Origin: CAYQJL01 sp964573295
GTDB lineage: Bacteria > Eisenbacteria > RBG-16-71-46 > CAIMUX01 > WJJG01
Assembly: GCA_964573295.1 (NCBI GenBank)
Contig: CAZNJE010000019.1
Span: 1-64,000, forward strand
Direction: 5' to 3'
Length of the DNA: 64,000 nt
Shown: positions 41,591 through 53,387 of the stretch, piece by piece
Numbering within the stretch: position 1 is the first letter of the stretch
Layout: each line of letters opens with the position of its first letter
Program-made: the position numbers and the translations under genes
Notes under the pieces: model-generated
The model's database searches: none
The model's input: the letters and a program-made list of their open reading frames with translations, nothing else
Told to the model about the DNA's origin: nothing

Positions 41591-41662
41591 CGCTGCGTGA
41601 GGATGCCCGTCGAGGCGACCATCGGTGCCGGCGATCACACCGTGGTCATCGAGCGCCTCGGG
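41591..41662 (+). pseudogene. Duplicated fragment of a FlgD-like domain
   Basis: About 70 bases from 41591 match, with only about three changes, the stretch 40351-40421 of the propeller gene (encoding GRCVRVPVEATIGAGDH). There is no start, no upstream domain and no continuation, so it is a stray copy or recombination scar. Confidence 0.8.
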
Positions 41663-41680
41663 CAGACGTTCCGTCAGGCC

Positions 41681-41775
41681 TGGCTGCGGGGCGTTCGTGC
41701 CGGGCCTGGCTGCGGGGCGTTCGTGCGGGGCCTGGCTGCGGGGCGTTCGTGCCGGGCCTGGCTGCCGAGCCTCGC
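41681..41775. repeat. 26 bp tandem array upstream of fusA
   Basis: Three and a half copies of cctggctgcggggcgttcgt followed by gccggg. The unit is not a multiple of three. Confidence 0.9.
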
Positions 41776-41943
41776 TCGAAGAAACCATCCTGGACTGTTC
41801 CATTTTCGTGAGCGTCCGCCGAACGAGCAGAATGTTTGCAATCGCCCCCCTAAATCCGCTATGCTCTTCCGGCTTTTTTCGCCGTGTCCAACAAGACCAT
41901 GTAATCCGCGCCGTGAGTGTGCGGAAAGAGACGGAATCGAACC

Positions 41944-44028
<2,085 letters not shown>

Positions 44029-44039
44029 GAGCCGAACCG

Positions 44040-44747
44040 ATGTACAGCAAAGAGGTCAACGAGCGCAGCCCGCTGCGGGTGTTCGAGAAATCCATCCATG
44101 GCGGTCTGGGGCCCGGAAATCTGGGGGTGGTGATGTCTCGCGCCGGCATCGGCAAGACCGCCTTCTTGATCGGTGTGGCCCTGGACGATCTCATGCGTGG
44201 CGAGCAGGTCCTGCACATCTCCTTGGACGATTCGGTCGAGCGAATCCGCGACTTCTACGACGTGATCTTTGGTGAACTGAAACGGACCACCAGAATGAAG
44301 GATGCGGCCGAGACGCACCGCCGCGTCGAGCGTAGCCGCATGATCCATGTCTATGCCCGGGGCGAGCTGTCGGTGGATCGTTTGACCGAATCGATTGCGT
44401 TTCTGAAGCAGCACATGGACTTCGCGCCCAGGGTGCTCATCATGGATGGGGTGGACTTCCAAGCCACCAGCAACGAGGAGCTCGCCGCCCTCAAGGCGCT
44501 GGCCGAGCAGCTTCAGGTCGAGGTCTGGATGTCGGCCCAGGTGCACCGGGCCGATCCGCCTGACCCACCCGTGAGAGTGGCCGACCACGTCGTGCGCTTC
44601 GATCAGTACATCAGTGTCTTCGTACTCCTGCACCCCGAGGAAGAAGGTTCGATCACGATCCAACTCATGAAGGACCACGACAACCCGAACGTGGGCGATC
44701 TGTGCATGAAGCTGGATCCGACCAGCCTGCTGCTGTTGGCCGAGTAG
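44040..44747 (+). CDS. RecA/KaiC-like P-loop ATPase, function unknown
   Basis: 235 residues. Starts 11 bases after fusA with SD AGGAG. P-loop SRAGIGKT (residues 33-40; the usual first Gly is Ser), LHISLDDSVERIRDFYDVIF, a Walker B-like strand VLIMDGVDF (about 141-149) and VEVWMSAQVHR in the position of the RecA/DnaB motif. No N-terminal or DNA-binding domain is present. The tight spacing after EF-G suggests a shared transcript. Resembles short KaiC/RadA-core proteins. Confidence 0.65.
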   Translation: MYSKEVNERSPLRVFEKSIHGGLGPGNLGVVMSRAGIGKTAFLIGVALDDLMRGEQVLHISLDDSVERIRDFYDVIFGELKRTTRMKDAAETHRRVERSRMIHVYARGELSVDRLTESIAFLKQHMDFAPRVLIMDGVDFQATSNEELAALKALAEQLQVEVWMSAQVHRADPPDPPVRVADHVVRFDQYISVFVLLHPEEEGSITIQLMKDHDNPNVGDLCMKLDPTSLLLLAE

Positions 44748-45240
44748 GCGTGTCCTGGTGGGCCGCGCGGCCATTCGCAGAGCGTCGGGCCGTTGCGTGG
44801 AACGGGTTATGAACACTTGCAGGTCTTGACCTGTAAATTATTATTTTGCAATAAATTGCAGCGATCGTGGTTCGGGGCGGATCCGCTGCGATTCTCTTCA
44901 TGGCACTGTCCTCGCCACGCGGCCGGTTATCGTCTCCCGTTCGTCCTTCATGCGGCTGTCGCGCCAATGTTGCGTTGCTTTAATCTGATCATTTTGTGGC
45001 TATTTCGCCCCCCCGCGTGCAGGCCGACCCCCTTTTGCGGTATGATTGTAGAGGCAATTCGCTGTTCCCGTTCCTCCTCTGAGCTGGCCTGCTCCCTGGA
45101 GACATCAAGTGCGCTAAGGCCGGGCCTTCGTGTGTCCGGAGGAGGAACAGCTATAGGTTTGTGCGGCAGGCGGTTGCAGTCTCTTCCGCGCCGCGCGCAG
45201 GATGGACTGGATAGGATTGGTACGTATCGGAGGAGGCATC
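44748..45240. other. 493-base spacer with AT-rich promoter-like block
   Basis: At 44820-44866 an AT-rich island in a GC-rich context carries TTGACC (44826) with CAATAA 17 bases on, the inverted repeat caggtc-tt-gacctg and the inverted repeat tgcaat-aa-attgca. TATGAT at 45041 could be a -10 nearer the protease gene. No tandem array was recognised here, in contrast to most spacers. Confidence 0.5.
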
Positions 45241-48200
45241 ATGCTTCGCACCCAGGCAGGCAGCACGGCAAGGGTCAGGACCCTCGCGCTCATGACAGCG
45301 GTCATGACGGCGATCGTGGCGGTAGGCACCCCGTGGGCAGTGAGCGCAGGAGCGGCAGAGGGACACCCGGACAGTGCCCCGACGCAGATGATCTGGCTTT
45401 CCGAGCAGCTCGGGGTCCAGCCCGCGGATCGGCCGGGGGCGGCCTCCGCCGTTCCCCGACTCAGCGTTCTCGAGCAAAGCGCAGACGGTCTGGTTGTCGG
45501 CTTTGACCTGCCGGCGCTGCAGATCGAGTCCGTGCAGATCGCGGGGGAGACCTACCAGGCGCTCGGGATCGAGGGTGGAAACGCCCGCGGTGAGCTGGGC
45601 GAGCCGATGCTGCCAACCTTCTCGCGTTTCGTCCAGATTCCCGCGCGGTCGGGTGTGCGGGTCGAGGTCGTTGCCACCGAGACGGTCGAGATTCCGGGCG
45701 TTCTTCCCTTGCCCGCTCAGCCGGACCACACGGAGCCGGGCGGTCTGGCCGAGTTCGTGCGCAGCGAGATTGTGCGCAGCGAGATTGTGCGCAGCGAGAT
45801 TGTCTACGCCCGCGACGGCTACGGCGCCGACCCGCAGGTGACGGCCGGTGAGCCTGGCCTGGCGCGTGACCTGCGCTTGGTGGCGGTCACCTTCTCCCCG
45901 GTGCGTTGCAACCCGGCGACCCAGACCATCGAGGTTGCGCGTCGGATGGAGGTCCGCGTGAGTTTCCAGGGCGAGGATCTACGCAGCGTGCCGTCGCGGC
46001 AGCACCAGATCATTCCCGCCTCCTTCGACACGATGTACCGCGAACTGGTCATCAACTATGACGGACCGCGGGACAACCAGACCGTGGGACTGGGTTCCTA
46101 CGTCATCGTCTGTCCCAGCAGCAGCTCGATTGTCGCGGCCGTCGAGCCGTTGGCTGAGTGGCGGTCCCGTAAGGGCTTCGATACCTACCTGGCCACGACC
46201 GCCGAGACCGGCTCGAGCTCGAACGAGATTCGCAACTGGCTCATGAATGCCTACCAGACCTGGGACAACCCGCCCGAGTACATCACCCTGATCGGGGACA
46301 CCGGCGGCAGCGTGGCCATCCCGTGCTTCTCACAGGGCGGCGGCGAGACCGACCACGACTACAGCCAGCTCGACGGCGATGACATCCTGGCTGATGCACA
46401 CGTGGGCCGGATCTCGGTCGACTCGGTCGATCAGCTCGAGGTCGCGGTTGCCAAGATCATCGGGTACGAAAGCGAGCCCTACACGGGCAACAGCGAGTGG
46501 TTTACGAGCGCCTGCCTGGTCGGCGATCCCAGCTCCTCGGGTCCCACGACCATCCAGGCCATGCAGTGGCTCAAGGCCCGCTTGCTCGACTGGGGCTATA
46601 CGCGCATCGACACGGTCTTCACGAGCCCCTTCGAGGCCCAGATGCGAGCCTCGCTCAACTCGGGCGTGGGCGTGTTCGGCTACCGCGGCTACTGGCACAT
46701 GAGCGGCTGGGACACGGGCGATATCTTCAGCCTCTACAATGACCACATGCTTCCGTACTGCGTGAACCTAACCTGCGATACAGGCTCTTTCTCCAGCGGC
46801 ACCGCCATCAGCGAGGCCTGGCTGCGGGCCGGTTCGGTGGATGAGCCCACCGGCGGCATCGGCAGCATCGGAACGGCCACGATCTTCACCCACACGCGCT
46901 ACAACAACTGCATGAACTACGGCGTGTGGCGTTCGATCTTTTGGGAAGACAACTTCAGCCTGGGCGCTTCGCTCACCCGCGGCAAGTACGAGCTCTATCT
47001 GAACTACCAGGAGCAGGATCCAGGGAATGCCCGGGACTTCACCCACTGGAACAATCTCATGGGAGATCCGGCCACCGAGATGTGGACCGGTTTCCCCGAG
47101 CCGATGACGGCGACCCACGATCCCGAGATTGCCCAAGGCGCCAACGCCTTCCGCGTGCGGGTGCAGAGCGGCGGCTTCCCGCTCGAAGGTGCCTACGTGC
47201 ACATCTACAAGGACGGCGAGATCTTCTCCGGGGCCTACACGGGCCCGGACGGCTACGCCGACGTGCCGCTCGGCGTCGCAACGCTCGGGGATGCTTCGTT
47301 GACGGTCACCATGCACGACCACATGCCCTACCTGGCCACGGTGCCGGTGGTGGATCCCGAACGTTTCGTGGCCTACGAGAGCCACACGATCGACGACGAC
47401 AACGTCGGCGGCAGCGCCGGCAACGGCGACGGGCTGCCCAACCCGACCGAGCGCATCGAGATCCCGGTCCAGGTACGCAACCTGGGTTCCCTGACGGCCA
47501 GCGACGTGACCGGCACGATCGCCAGCGACGACCGCTATGTGACGATCCTCGACGCGACCGAGTCCTTCGGCACCTTGGCCGGGGGCGCCACCGCCTGGTC
47601 GCAGGAGGACTTCGACATCGAGCTCGCGCCAGGGGCGCCGAACGGGCACATCGTCTCCTTGGGGCTCACCCTCGAGTCCGGTGCCGAGAGCTGGTTTTCG
47701 CTCATCCAGTTCCCGGTCGTGGCGGCGGCTTTCCGGTACGTGTCGCACGAGCACAACGGCTTCGGCACCCAGATGGATCCGGGCGAGTCGGGCACGCTGA
47801 CCGTCTCGCTCTTCAACGAGGGGGATGCGACCGGCGCAAACGTGACGGCCACTCTGGTATCGGGGAGCACCTGGGTGGCGGTGACCGATGAGACCGGTAG
47901 CTTCGGTTCGATCGGCACCGGCCAGAGCGGTTCGAACGGAGGCGATTCCTTCGCGATCAGCATCGCCGGCGATTGCTTCGATGGGCACATTGCCCCGATG
48001 GCGCTCGAGCTCGAGTTCTCTGATGGGGCGCAGGACACCGTGCACTTCGCGCTCAGCATCGGCAGCGCTGACCAGCACGATCCCACCGGTCCGGACGCCT
48101 ACGGCTACTACGCCTTTGATGACGGCGACACAGGCTATGTAGAAGCGCCAGGCTACGAGTGGATCGAGATCGCCGCGAACCACGGTGGACCGGGCACATC

Positions 48201-50205
48201 TCTTGGGCTCGGTGACTTCGGCTGGGGCCAGGACGACCTGGTGACGGTGGATCTGCCCTTCGAGTTCACCTACTACGGCGAGACCTTCGATCGGGTCACG
48301 ATCTGTTCGAACGGCTGGATGGCGATGGGCATGACCTGGCTGGTCAACTACCGCAACTGGAACATCCCGGCGCCGGGCGCCCCGCCCTTCATGCTCGCGC
48401 CGATGTGGGACAACTTCTATCAGAACGGCGACGATCAGGTCTATCAGTGGTACGACGAAGCCAATCACCGCTACATCGTCCAGTGGAGCCGCTTGCGCAA
48501 CATGGAAGGAGATACCCAGAGCAACTTCGAAGCGATCCTCTACGATCCGGCCCACCACACGACCGACACCGGGGACGGGGCTATCGTCTTCCAATACGAG
48601 ACATTCAACAACTCGGACTACCTGCAGCAGTACTCGACGATCGGCATCCAGAACGGTGACAACTCGACCGGCGTGATGTACGGCTATTACAACTACTACA
48701 ATGCCGGCGCGGCCCCGATCTCGAGCGGCACGGCGATCCGTTTCGTGCCGGTGGGGAATGTGCCGCGCGGGACGCTCACCGGCACGGTCGTGAACCTGTC
48801 GATGGGCGGGGAGGGACTCGCCGAAGCCGAGATCCATGTCCTCGAGACCGGCCACACCCTGGTCTCGGGCGAAGACGGCACCTATGGCGGCACGATCCCG
48901 ACCGGTACCTACACACTCGTGGCCACGCACGCCGGCTTCACGGCCGACACGGCCTACAGCGTGCCGGTGATCGAGGGCGAGACGACCGAGCGCAATTTCG
49001 CGCTTCTCGACATCGCCGGGCCGGCTTTCCATAACACGACCGACTACGGCAACACCATCGACCCGGATGGCCCCTATGTCATCGAGACCGAGGTGGCCGA
49101 GTACTCGGGCATCGATGAGTTGAGCCTGTTCTATCGCACGCAGACCTCCGGCTGGACCGAGGTGCCGCTCACCGCTCAGGGGGGCGACCTCTACAGCGCC
49201 GAGATTCCCGGCCAGCCGATCAACAGTCAGGTGAGGTATTACCTCCATGGGAGTGACGTGGTTAGCAATGAAAGCACCGATCCCCCTGGGGCTCCGGAGG
49301 AGACCTACTCCTTCTTCGTGCTCATGCCGATCGTCAATACCGGCTTCGAGTCCGGTCCGGAAGGCTGGACGCACACGGTTGTCTCGGGTGGCTTCGAGGA
49401 TCAGTGGCACTTGAGTGATCAGCTCAACCACACCCCCGCCGGCGCCCATGCCTGGAAGTTCGGCGACCAGGGCGACGGCGAGTATGCCAATCTCGCCGAC
49501 GGCGCGTTGCTCACCCCCGCCTTCGAGCTGGACGGTACGGCCGTGGTGGAGTTCTGGCACTGGATCGACACCGAGGTGAGCGGGAGCTATCCGGGCTACG
49601 CCTATGACGGCGGCCTGATCGAGTATGCGGTCGACGGCGGTGCCTGGACACAGATCGAGCCCGAGGGCGGCTATCCGTACCGTATCCGCGAGGGCTCGAC
49701 GCCGGGGCCGTTCCCGGCCGAGACCCAGGTGTTTGCGGGCCAGCAGGACTGGACGCTCGAGCGCATCGAGTTGCCCGAGTTGACCGGCACCGTGCAGTTG
49801 CGGTTCCGCTTCGGTTCCGATGGCGCCGTGGGGGAGGAGGGCTGGTTCATTGACGATGTCCTCATCATCGGCAACGAGCCGGATCTTTCCGACGCCCGCG
49901 AGCTGCCTCTGATACCGGATCGGGTCGTGCTCTACCAGAATCAGCCCAATCCGTTCCGCAGCGGCGATCGCGCGACGACGATTCGTTTCCAGCTGCCCGA
50001 GACCGCACCGGTCTCGCTCAAGATTCTGGACGTGAGCGGTCGACTGGTACGCACCCTGGCGCACGAGTCATTCGAGGCGGGACCGCATACAGTGCAGTGG
50101 GACGGCCGCAATGACCGCGGCGAGCACATGGGCAGCGGCGTGTTCTTCTACGTGCTTTCGGCGGGCAAGGAAGAAGCCGCACGTCAGATGCTGCTCTTGC
50201 GGTAG
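45241..50205 (+). CDS. Large exported C25 (gingipain-like) protease with atypical His motif and FlgD-like domain
   Basis: 1654 residues. SD GGAGGAGG decides ATG 45241. Signal peptide to about residue 37; propeptide with a VRSEI triplet repeat (15 bp array, about 175-195); peptidase C25 core from YVIVCPSSSS (about 288) with the nucleophile candidate Cys512 (NLTCDTGSF). The usual GHGS histidine motif is replaced by FGYRGYWHMSGW, leaving His486 as the only candidate. Downstream: several CARDB/Ig-like domains, a beta-sandwich with FEFTYYGETFDRVTI, a carboxypeptidase-regulatory-like domain (GTLTGTVVNLSMGGEGLAEA), a MAM-like jelly roll and the FlgD-like end (QPNPFRSGDRATTIRFQLPE, GVFFYVLSAGKEEAARQ). 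Likely secreted and surface-bound. Confidence 0.82.
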   Translation: MLRTQAGSTARVRTLALMTAVMTAIVAVGTPWAVSAGAAEGHPDSAPTQMIWLSEQLGVQPADRPGAASAVPRLSVLEQSADGLVVGFDLPALQIESVQIAGETYQALGIEGGNARGELGEPMLPTFSRFVQIPARSGVRVEVVATETVEIPGVLPLPAQPDHTEPGGLAEFVRSEIVRSEIVRSEIVYARDGYGADPQVTAGEPGLARDLRLVAVTFSPVRCNPATQTIEVARRMEVRVSFQGEDLRSVPSRQHQIIPASFDTMYRELVINYDGPRDNQTVGLGSYVIVCPSSSSIVAAVEPLAEWRSRKGFDTYLATTAETGSSSNEIRNWLMNAYQTWDNPPEYITLIGDTGGSVAIPCFSQGGGETDHDYSQLDGDDILADAHVGRISVDSVDQLEVAVAKIIGYESEPYTGNSEWFTSACLVGDPSSSGPTTIQAMQWLKARLLDWGYTRIDTVFTSPFEAQMRASLNSGVGVFGYRGYWHMSGWDTGDIFSLYNDHMLPYCVNLTCDTGSFSSGTAISEAWLRAGSVDEPTGGIGSIGTATIFTHTRYNNCMNYGVWRSIFWEDNFSLGASLTRGKYELYLNYQEQDPGNARDFTHWNNLMGDPATEMWTGFPEPMTATHDPEIAQGANAFRVRVQSGGFPLEGAYVHIYKDGEIFSGAYTGPDGYADVPLGVATLGDASLTVTMHDHMPYLATVPVVDPERFVAYESHTIDDDNVGGSAGNGDGLPNPTERIEIPVQVRNLGSLTASDVTGTIASDDRYVTILDATESFGTLAGGATAWSQEDFDIELAPGAPNGHIVSLGLTLESGAESWFSLIQFPVVAAAFRYVSHEHNGFGTQMDPGESGTLTVSLFNEGDATGANVTATLVSGSTWVAVTDETGSFGSIGTGQSGSNGGDSFAISIAGDCFDGHIAPMALELEFSDGAQDTVHFALSIGSADQHDPTGPDAYGYYAFDDGDTGYVEAPGYEWIEIAANHGGPGTSLGLGDFGWGQDDLVTVDLPFEFTYYGETFDRVTICSNGWMAMGMTWLVNYRNWNIPAPGAPPFMLAPMWDNFYQNGDDQVYQWYDEANHRYIVQWSRLRNMEGDTQSNFEAILYDPAHHTTDTGDGAIVFQYETFNNSDYLQQYSTIGIQNGDNSTGVMYGYYNYYNAGAAPISSGTAIRFVPVGNVPRGTLTGTVVNLSMGGEGLAEAEIHVLETGHTLVSGEDGTYGGTIPTGTYTLVATHAGFTADTAYSVPVIEGETTERNFALLDIAGPAFHNTTDYGNTIDPDGPYVIETEVAEYSGIDELSLFYRTQTSGWTEVPLTAQGGDLYSAEIPGQPINSQVRYYLHGSDVVSNESTDPPGAPEETYSFFVLMPIVNTGFESGPEGWTHTVVSGGFEDQWHLSDQLNHTPAGAHAWKFGDQGDGEYANLADGALLTPAFELDGTAVVEFWHWIDTEVSGSYPGYAYDGGLIEYAVDGGAWTQIEPEGGYPYRIREGSTPGPFPAETQVFAGQQDWTLERIELPELTGTVQLRFRFGSDGAVGEEGWFIDDVLIIGNEPDLSDARELPLIPDRVVLYQNQPNPFRSGDRATTIRFQLPETAPVSLKILDVSGRLVRTLAHESFEAGPHTVQWDGRNDRGEHMGSGVFFYVLSAGKEEAARQMLLLR
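45757..45804. repeat. 15 bp coding array in a C25 propeptide
   Basis: Three perfect copies of gtgcgcagcgagatt, encoding VRSEI. Confidence 0.92.
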
Positions 50206-51031
50206 CAGCGGTAGCGGTGGCATCAGCGGTGGCGGTGGCATCAGCGGTAGCGGTGGCATCTGCGGTGGCGGTGGCGTCAGCGGTAGNNNNNNNNNNNNNN
50301 NNNNNNNNNNNNNNNNNNNNNNNNNNNNNNNNNNNNNNNNNNNNNNNNNNNNNNNNNNNNNNNNNNNNNNNNNNNNNNNNNNNNNNATCTGCGGTGGCGG
50401 TGGCGTCAGCGGTAGCGGTGGTATCAGCGGTGGCGGTGGTAGCTGCAGGGGCAGCGCCATCTGAGGTGGCGGCTGCGGTGATGGCAGTCAGGCTGTGGTA
50501 GCTTCGGGAGCGTGCATGGCCCTCGTGGCGCCCATGGCCCTCGTGGCGCCCATGGCGATCTGCCGTGGCCAGCCCGCGGGGACAGCCCGGTGCTACCCGC
50601 CGTCGAGAGAAAAGGTGGCCAGCCGCATACATGCTGCGGCTGGCTACGAACCTACGCCGGCCGCCGACCCACTGGAGGACCTCATCCTACCGCGGGCCTT
50701 CGACCCGCGGCGGACACCCGATCTACGGCGGGCCTTCGACCTGCGGCGGACACCCGGCCCACAGCAGGCCCCCGCCACGGATTCGCACCGGCCCACGGCT
50801 CGTCGGTGAAGGTCGATTGCCCTGCGGCCATGTCTTGATCGCTCGGCCAGGGTCCTGAGTATGTCTCGTCTTGGCGTTCACCGAAGGCGTCATCGTCTCG
50901 CTGGATTATGCAACAAACATGCACAATGTTTCGAGAAATGGATTCCGGCATCTTCGTGTAACAGCTTCTACTAGAATCAATTACAGATTTCAAGTTTGAC
51001 AGATTCGAACGCGTATCCTTCACATGACGGC
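50206..51031. other. 826-base spacer: gapped microsatellite and further arrays
   Basis: Holds a 6/18 bp array of agcggtggcggtggcatc-type units on both sides of a 100-N gap (50206-50462), an 18 bp cctcgtggcgcccatggc array (50514-50560) and two copies of a 36 bp unit (50688-50755). The last 160 bases are more AT-rich and plain. No gene seen. Confidence 0.75.
50287..50386. other. Assembly gap of 100 N inside a tandem array
   Basis: The same repeat flanks both sides, so the true array is longer than could be assembled. Confidence 0.97.
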
Positions 51032-51508
51032 CTAACGATCTTCGCCCAGTGCGGTCATCGCCTTCGGCACAGTGTCCTTCGGGCTCACTTTGTACCAGGC
51101 CTCGATGATCTTGCCCTGCTCATCAATCAGGAACGAACTGCGGATGACGCCCTCGTAGGACTTGCCGTACATCTTCCTCTCGCCGAAGGCACCGAACGCT
51201 TTTGCTGTCTTGTGGTTCGGATCCGACAGCAGCGGGAATCCGAGCGAGTACTTCTCGTCGAACTTGAGCTGCGCGGCGGGCTGATCCGGACTGATGCCCA
51301 CCACATCGACACCCAGGCTGCCGAAGTCCTCACTCGCATCGCGCACGTTGCAGGACTGTGTCGTGCAACCCGGCGTTTTGGCCTTGGGGTAGAAGTAGAC
51401 AAGCAACTTACGTCCTTTGTAGTCGCTTGACTTGACCTTCTTCCCGTTCTGGTCCAGCAGGGAGAAGCTCGGCGCTTTCTTGCCGGCTTCGAGCATGCTC
51501 GCACTCAT
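51032..51508 (-). CDS. bcp: Peroxiredoxin, BCP/PrxQ type
   Basis: A thiol peroxidase of 158 residues. The peroxidatic and resolving cysteines are in TPGCTTQSC (Cys48, Cys53), the spacing of atypical 2-Cys PrxQ. Family blocks: APSFSLLDQNGKKV, LLVYFYPKAKTPGC, VVGISPDQPAAQLKF, RSSFLIDEQGKI. SD GAGGAG before the ATG at 51508. Cytoplasmic antioxidant. Confidence 0.93.
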   Translation of the reverse strand: MSASMLEAGKKAPSFSLLDQNGKKVKSSDYKGRKLLVYFYPKAKTPGCTTQSCNVRDASEDFGSLGVDVVGISPDQPAAQLKFDEKYSLGFPLLSDPNHKTAKAFGAFGERKMYGKSYEGVIRSSFLIDEQGKIIEAWYKVSPKDTVPKAMTALGEDR

Positions 51509-51824
51509 CGCTCACTCCTCGTTCATTCCTCGGTTCCTTCCTCGGTTCACTCCTCGTTCATTCCTACGTTCATTCCTACGTTCATTCCTACGTTCATTCC
51601 TACGTTCATTCCTCGGTTCACCCCCTCGTTGCTTCATTTCTCGTTCATTCCTGTTGGTACCATCTACCGGGCTATGCGATCTGCCTACCGTTCGGTTCGC
51701 TGCCCATCGCGCGCACGGTGCGACGTCCATGACGTGCCCGGGGCAACGTCCATCGCGCGCACGGTGCGACGTCCATGACGTGCCCGGGGCAACGTCCATC
51801 GCGTGCCCGGTGCCACCAATCGGA
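51509..51824. repeat. 316-base spacer made largely of two arrays
   Basis: 51513-51622: a 12 bp array (ttcattcctacg and variants, about nine copies). 51715-51810: a unit of about 44 bp (cgcgcacggtgcgacgtcca...) present twice, plus a partial copy. No terminator identified for the dehydrogenase gene's neighbour. Confidence 0.88.
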
Positions 51825-53387
51825 TCATTCCCCGAAGCGGATGCCCTGTGCCAGCGGCAGCTCGCTGCCGTAGTTGACCGTGTTCGTCTGTCGCCGCATG
51901 TAAGCCTTCCAGGCGTCGCTGCCGGCCTCGCGGCCCCCGCCGGTTTCCTTCTCGCCGCCGAAGGCCCCGCCGATCTCCGCCCCCGAGGTGCCAAGGTTGA
52001 CGTTGGCAATCCCGCAATCGGAGCCGGTCTGGCTGACGAAGCGCTCGCCCTCACGGACGTCGTTCGTGAAGATAGCGCTCGAGAGTCCCTGCGGCACCTC
52101 ATTGTGCCAGGCCAGCACTTCTTCGAAGTCAGTGTACTCGATCATATACAGGATCGGGGCGAAGGTCTCCTGGTGCACGATGTCCCAGTCGTGCTGGGCA
52201 CGCACGATCGTGGGCATGACGAAGTGGCCGGGCCCATCGACTCGCTCGCCCCCGGTGAGGATCTCGCCGCCATGGGCGCGCACTTCATCCAGGGCAGACA
52301 TCATGTCGTCGACGGCCGCCTCACTCACCAACGGGCCCATCAGCGTATTCTCATCCAACGGGTCCCCGATGCGTACCTGCCGATAGGCATCCAGGAGTTG
52401 TTTCGTGAAGGTCTTGCGCACGTCCTGATGGACGAAGACCCGTCGCGTGGAGGTGCAGCGCTGGCCAGCGGTGCCCACCGCACCGAAGAGCACCGACCGG
52501 ACCGCCATCTCCAGGTCGGCGCTGGGGGTGACGATGACGGCGTTGTTGCCGCCCAGCTCCAGAATCGTGCGCCCCAGTCGTCCCGCCACTACCTGGCTCA
52601 CGTGCTTGCCCATGCGGGTAGAGCCGGTGAAGGAGACGAGCGGGATACGCGTATCCTGGATCATCCGCTCCCCGACGCTGCGGCCGCTGCCCACTACGAG
52701 GTTGAAGAGACCGGTGACGCCATGCGCGGCGGCCACCTCGTTGGCGATGTGTTGCACGGCGATTGCCGTGAGCGGTGTCTCCGAAGACGGCTTCCAGATG
52801 ACGGGATTTCCGCAGACCGCCGCCAGCGCCGCGTTCCAGGCCCAGACGGCCACCGGGAAGTTGAACGCGGTGATCACGCTGATCGGCCCCAGCGGATGCC
52901 ACTGCTCCATCATACGGTGCTCGGGCCGCTCGGACTGGATGGTGAGACCGTAGAGCTGGCGGGAGAGTCCTTGGGCGAAGTCGGCCATGTCGATCATCTC
53001 CTGAACCTCGCCCCAGCCCTCCTGGACGATCTTGCCCATCTCGAGGCTCACGAGCCGGCCCAGCGCATCCTTCTTCTCCCGCAGGGCGTCGCCCAGATCG
53101 CGCACCAGGAGTCCACGCCTCGGCGCCGGGACGGTGCGCCACTGCGCGAAGGCCTCCTGAGCGGCCTGGACGACCTCCTCGTAGTCCTCCTCGCTCGCCA
53201 AACGTACCGCGGCGATCGGCTCACCCGTGGCGGGCTCGTAAGAGGTCAAAAGGGTGCGATCCTCCCGCTTGAGCCAGTTGTCGGGCCCCGTGCAGGTGCC
53301 GGCATTCTCGGCTTCGATGCCCAGTTCGCGCAGGAAGCCGTATCGTTCCAGTGCGTGATGGGTTGCGGGCTTGCTAACGGTAGTCAT
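51825..53387 (-). CDS. Aldehyde dehydrogenase, ALDH7 (alpha-aminoadipic semialdehyde) type
   Basis: 520 residues. NAD-binding WHPLGPISVITAFNFP, SFTGSTRMGK, general base Glu277 in LELGGNN and catalytic Cys311 in GTAGQRCTSTRR. The GTAGQRCTSTRR block and the end IANVNLGTSGAEIGGAFGGEK are characteristic of antiquitin/AmaB-like enzymes, which oxidise alpha-aminoadipic semialdehyde (piperideine-6-carboxylate) in lysine breakdown. Lysine-pathway partners are not visible here, so the substrate is inferred. ATG 53387 has SD GGAG 8 bases away; the open frame upstream reads only repeat sequence. Confidence 0.9.
   Translation of the reverse strand: MTTVSKPATHHALERYGFLRELGIEAENAGTCTGPDNWLKREDRTLLTSYEPATGEPIAAVRLASEEDYEEVVQAAQEAFAQWRTVPAPRRGLLVRDLGDALREKKDALGRLVSLEMGKIVQEGWGEVQEMIDMADFAQGLSRQLYGLTIQSERPEHRMMEQWHPLGPISVITAFNFPVAVWAWNAALAAVCGNPVIWKPSSETPLTAIAVQHIANEVAAAHGVTGLFNLVVGSGRSVGERMIQDTRIPLVSFTGSTRMGKHVSQVVAGRLGRTILELGGNNAVIVTPSADLEMAVRSVLFGAVGTAGQRCTSTRRVFVHQDVRKTFTKQLLDAYRQVRIGDPLDENTLMGPLVSEAAVDDMMSALDEVRAHGGEILTGGERVDGPGHFVMPTIVRAQHDWDIVHQETFAPILYMIEYTDFEEVLAWHNEVPQGLSSAIFTNDVREGERFVSQTGSDCGIANVNLGTSGAEIGGAFGGEKETGGGREAGSDAWKAYMRRQTNTVNYGSELPLAQGIRFGE

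Larger units (their letters stand above)
41145..41943. other. 799-base spacer before fusA
   Basis: Contains, in order, about 200 bases with nothing recognised, the 6S-like RNA, its terminator, the FlgD fragment, a 26 bp array (41681-41775) and the fusA leader. No open frame here has a credible start or composition. Confidence 0.7.

Noticed and set aside
46768..50064. 1098-codon open frame on the minus strand
   Set aside because: It is the antisense of the C25 protease gene. Long open antisense frames are expected in GC-rich genes, and its composition (H, R and V rich, no domains) is not protein-like.
50111..50464. Glycine-rich repeat protein across the 100-N gap
   Set aside because: All frames of this array stay open because the unit is a multiple of three with no stops. 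No signal peptide, SD or unique domain supports a gene.
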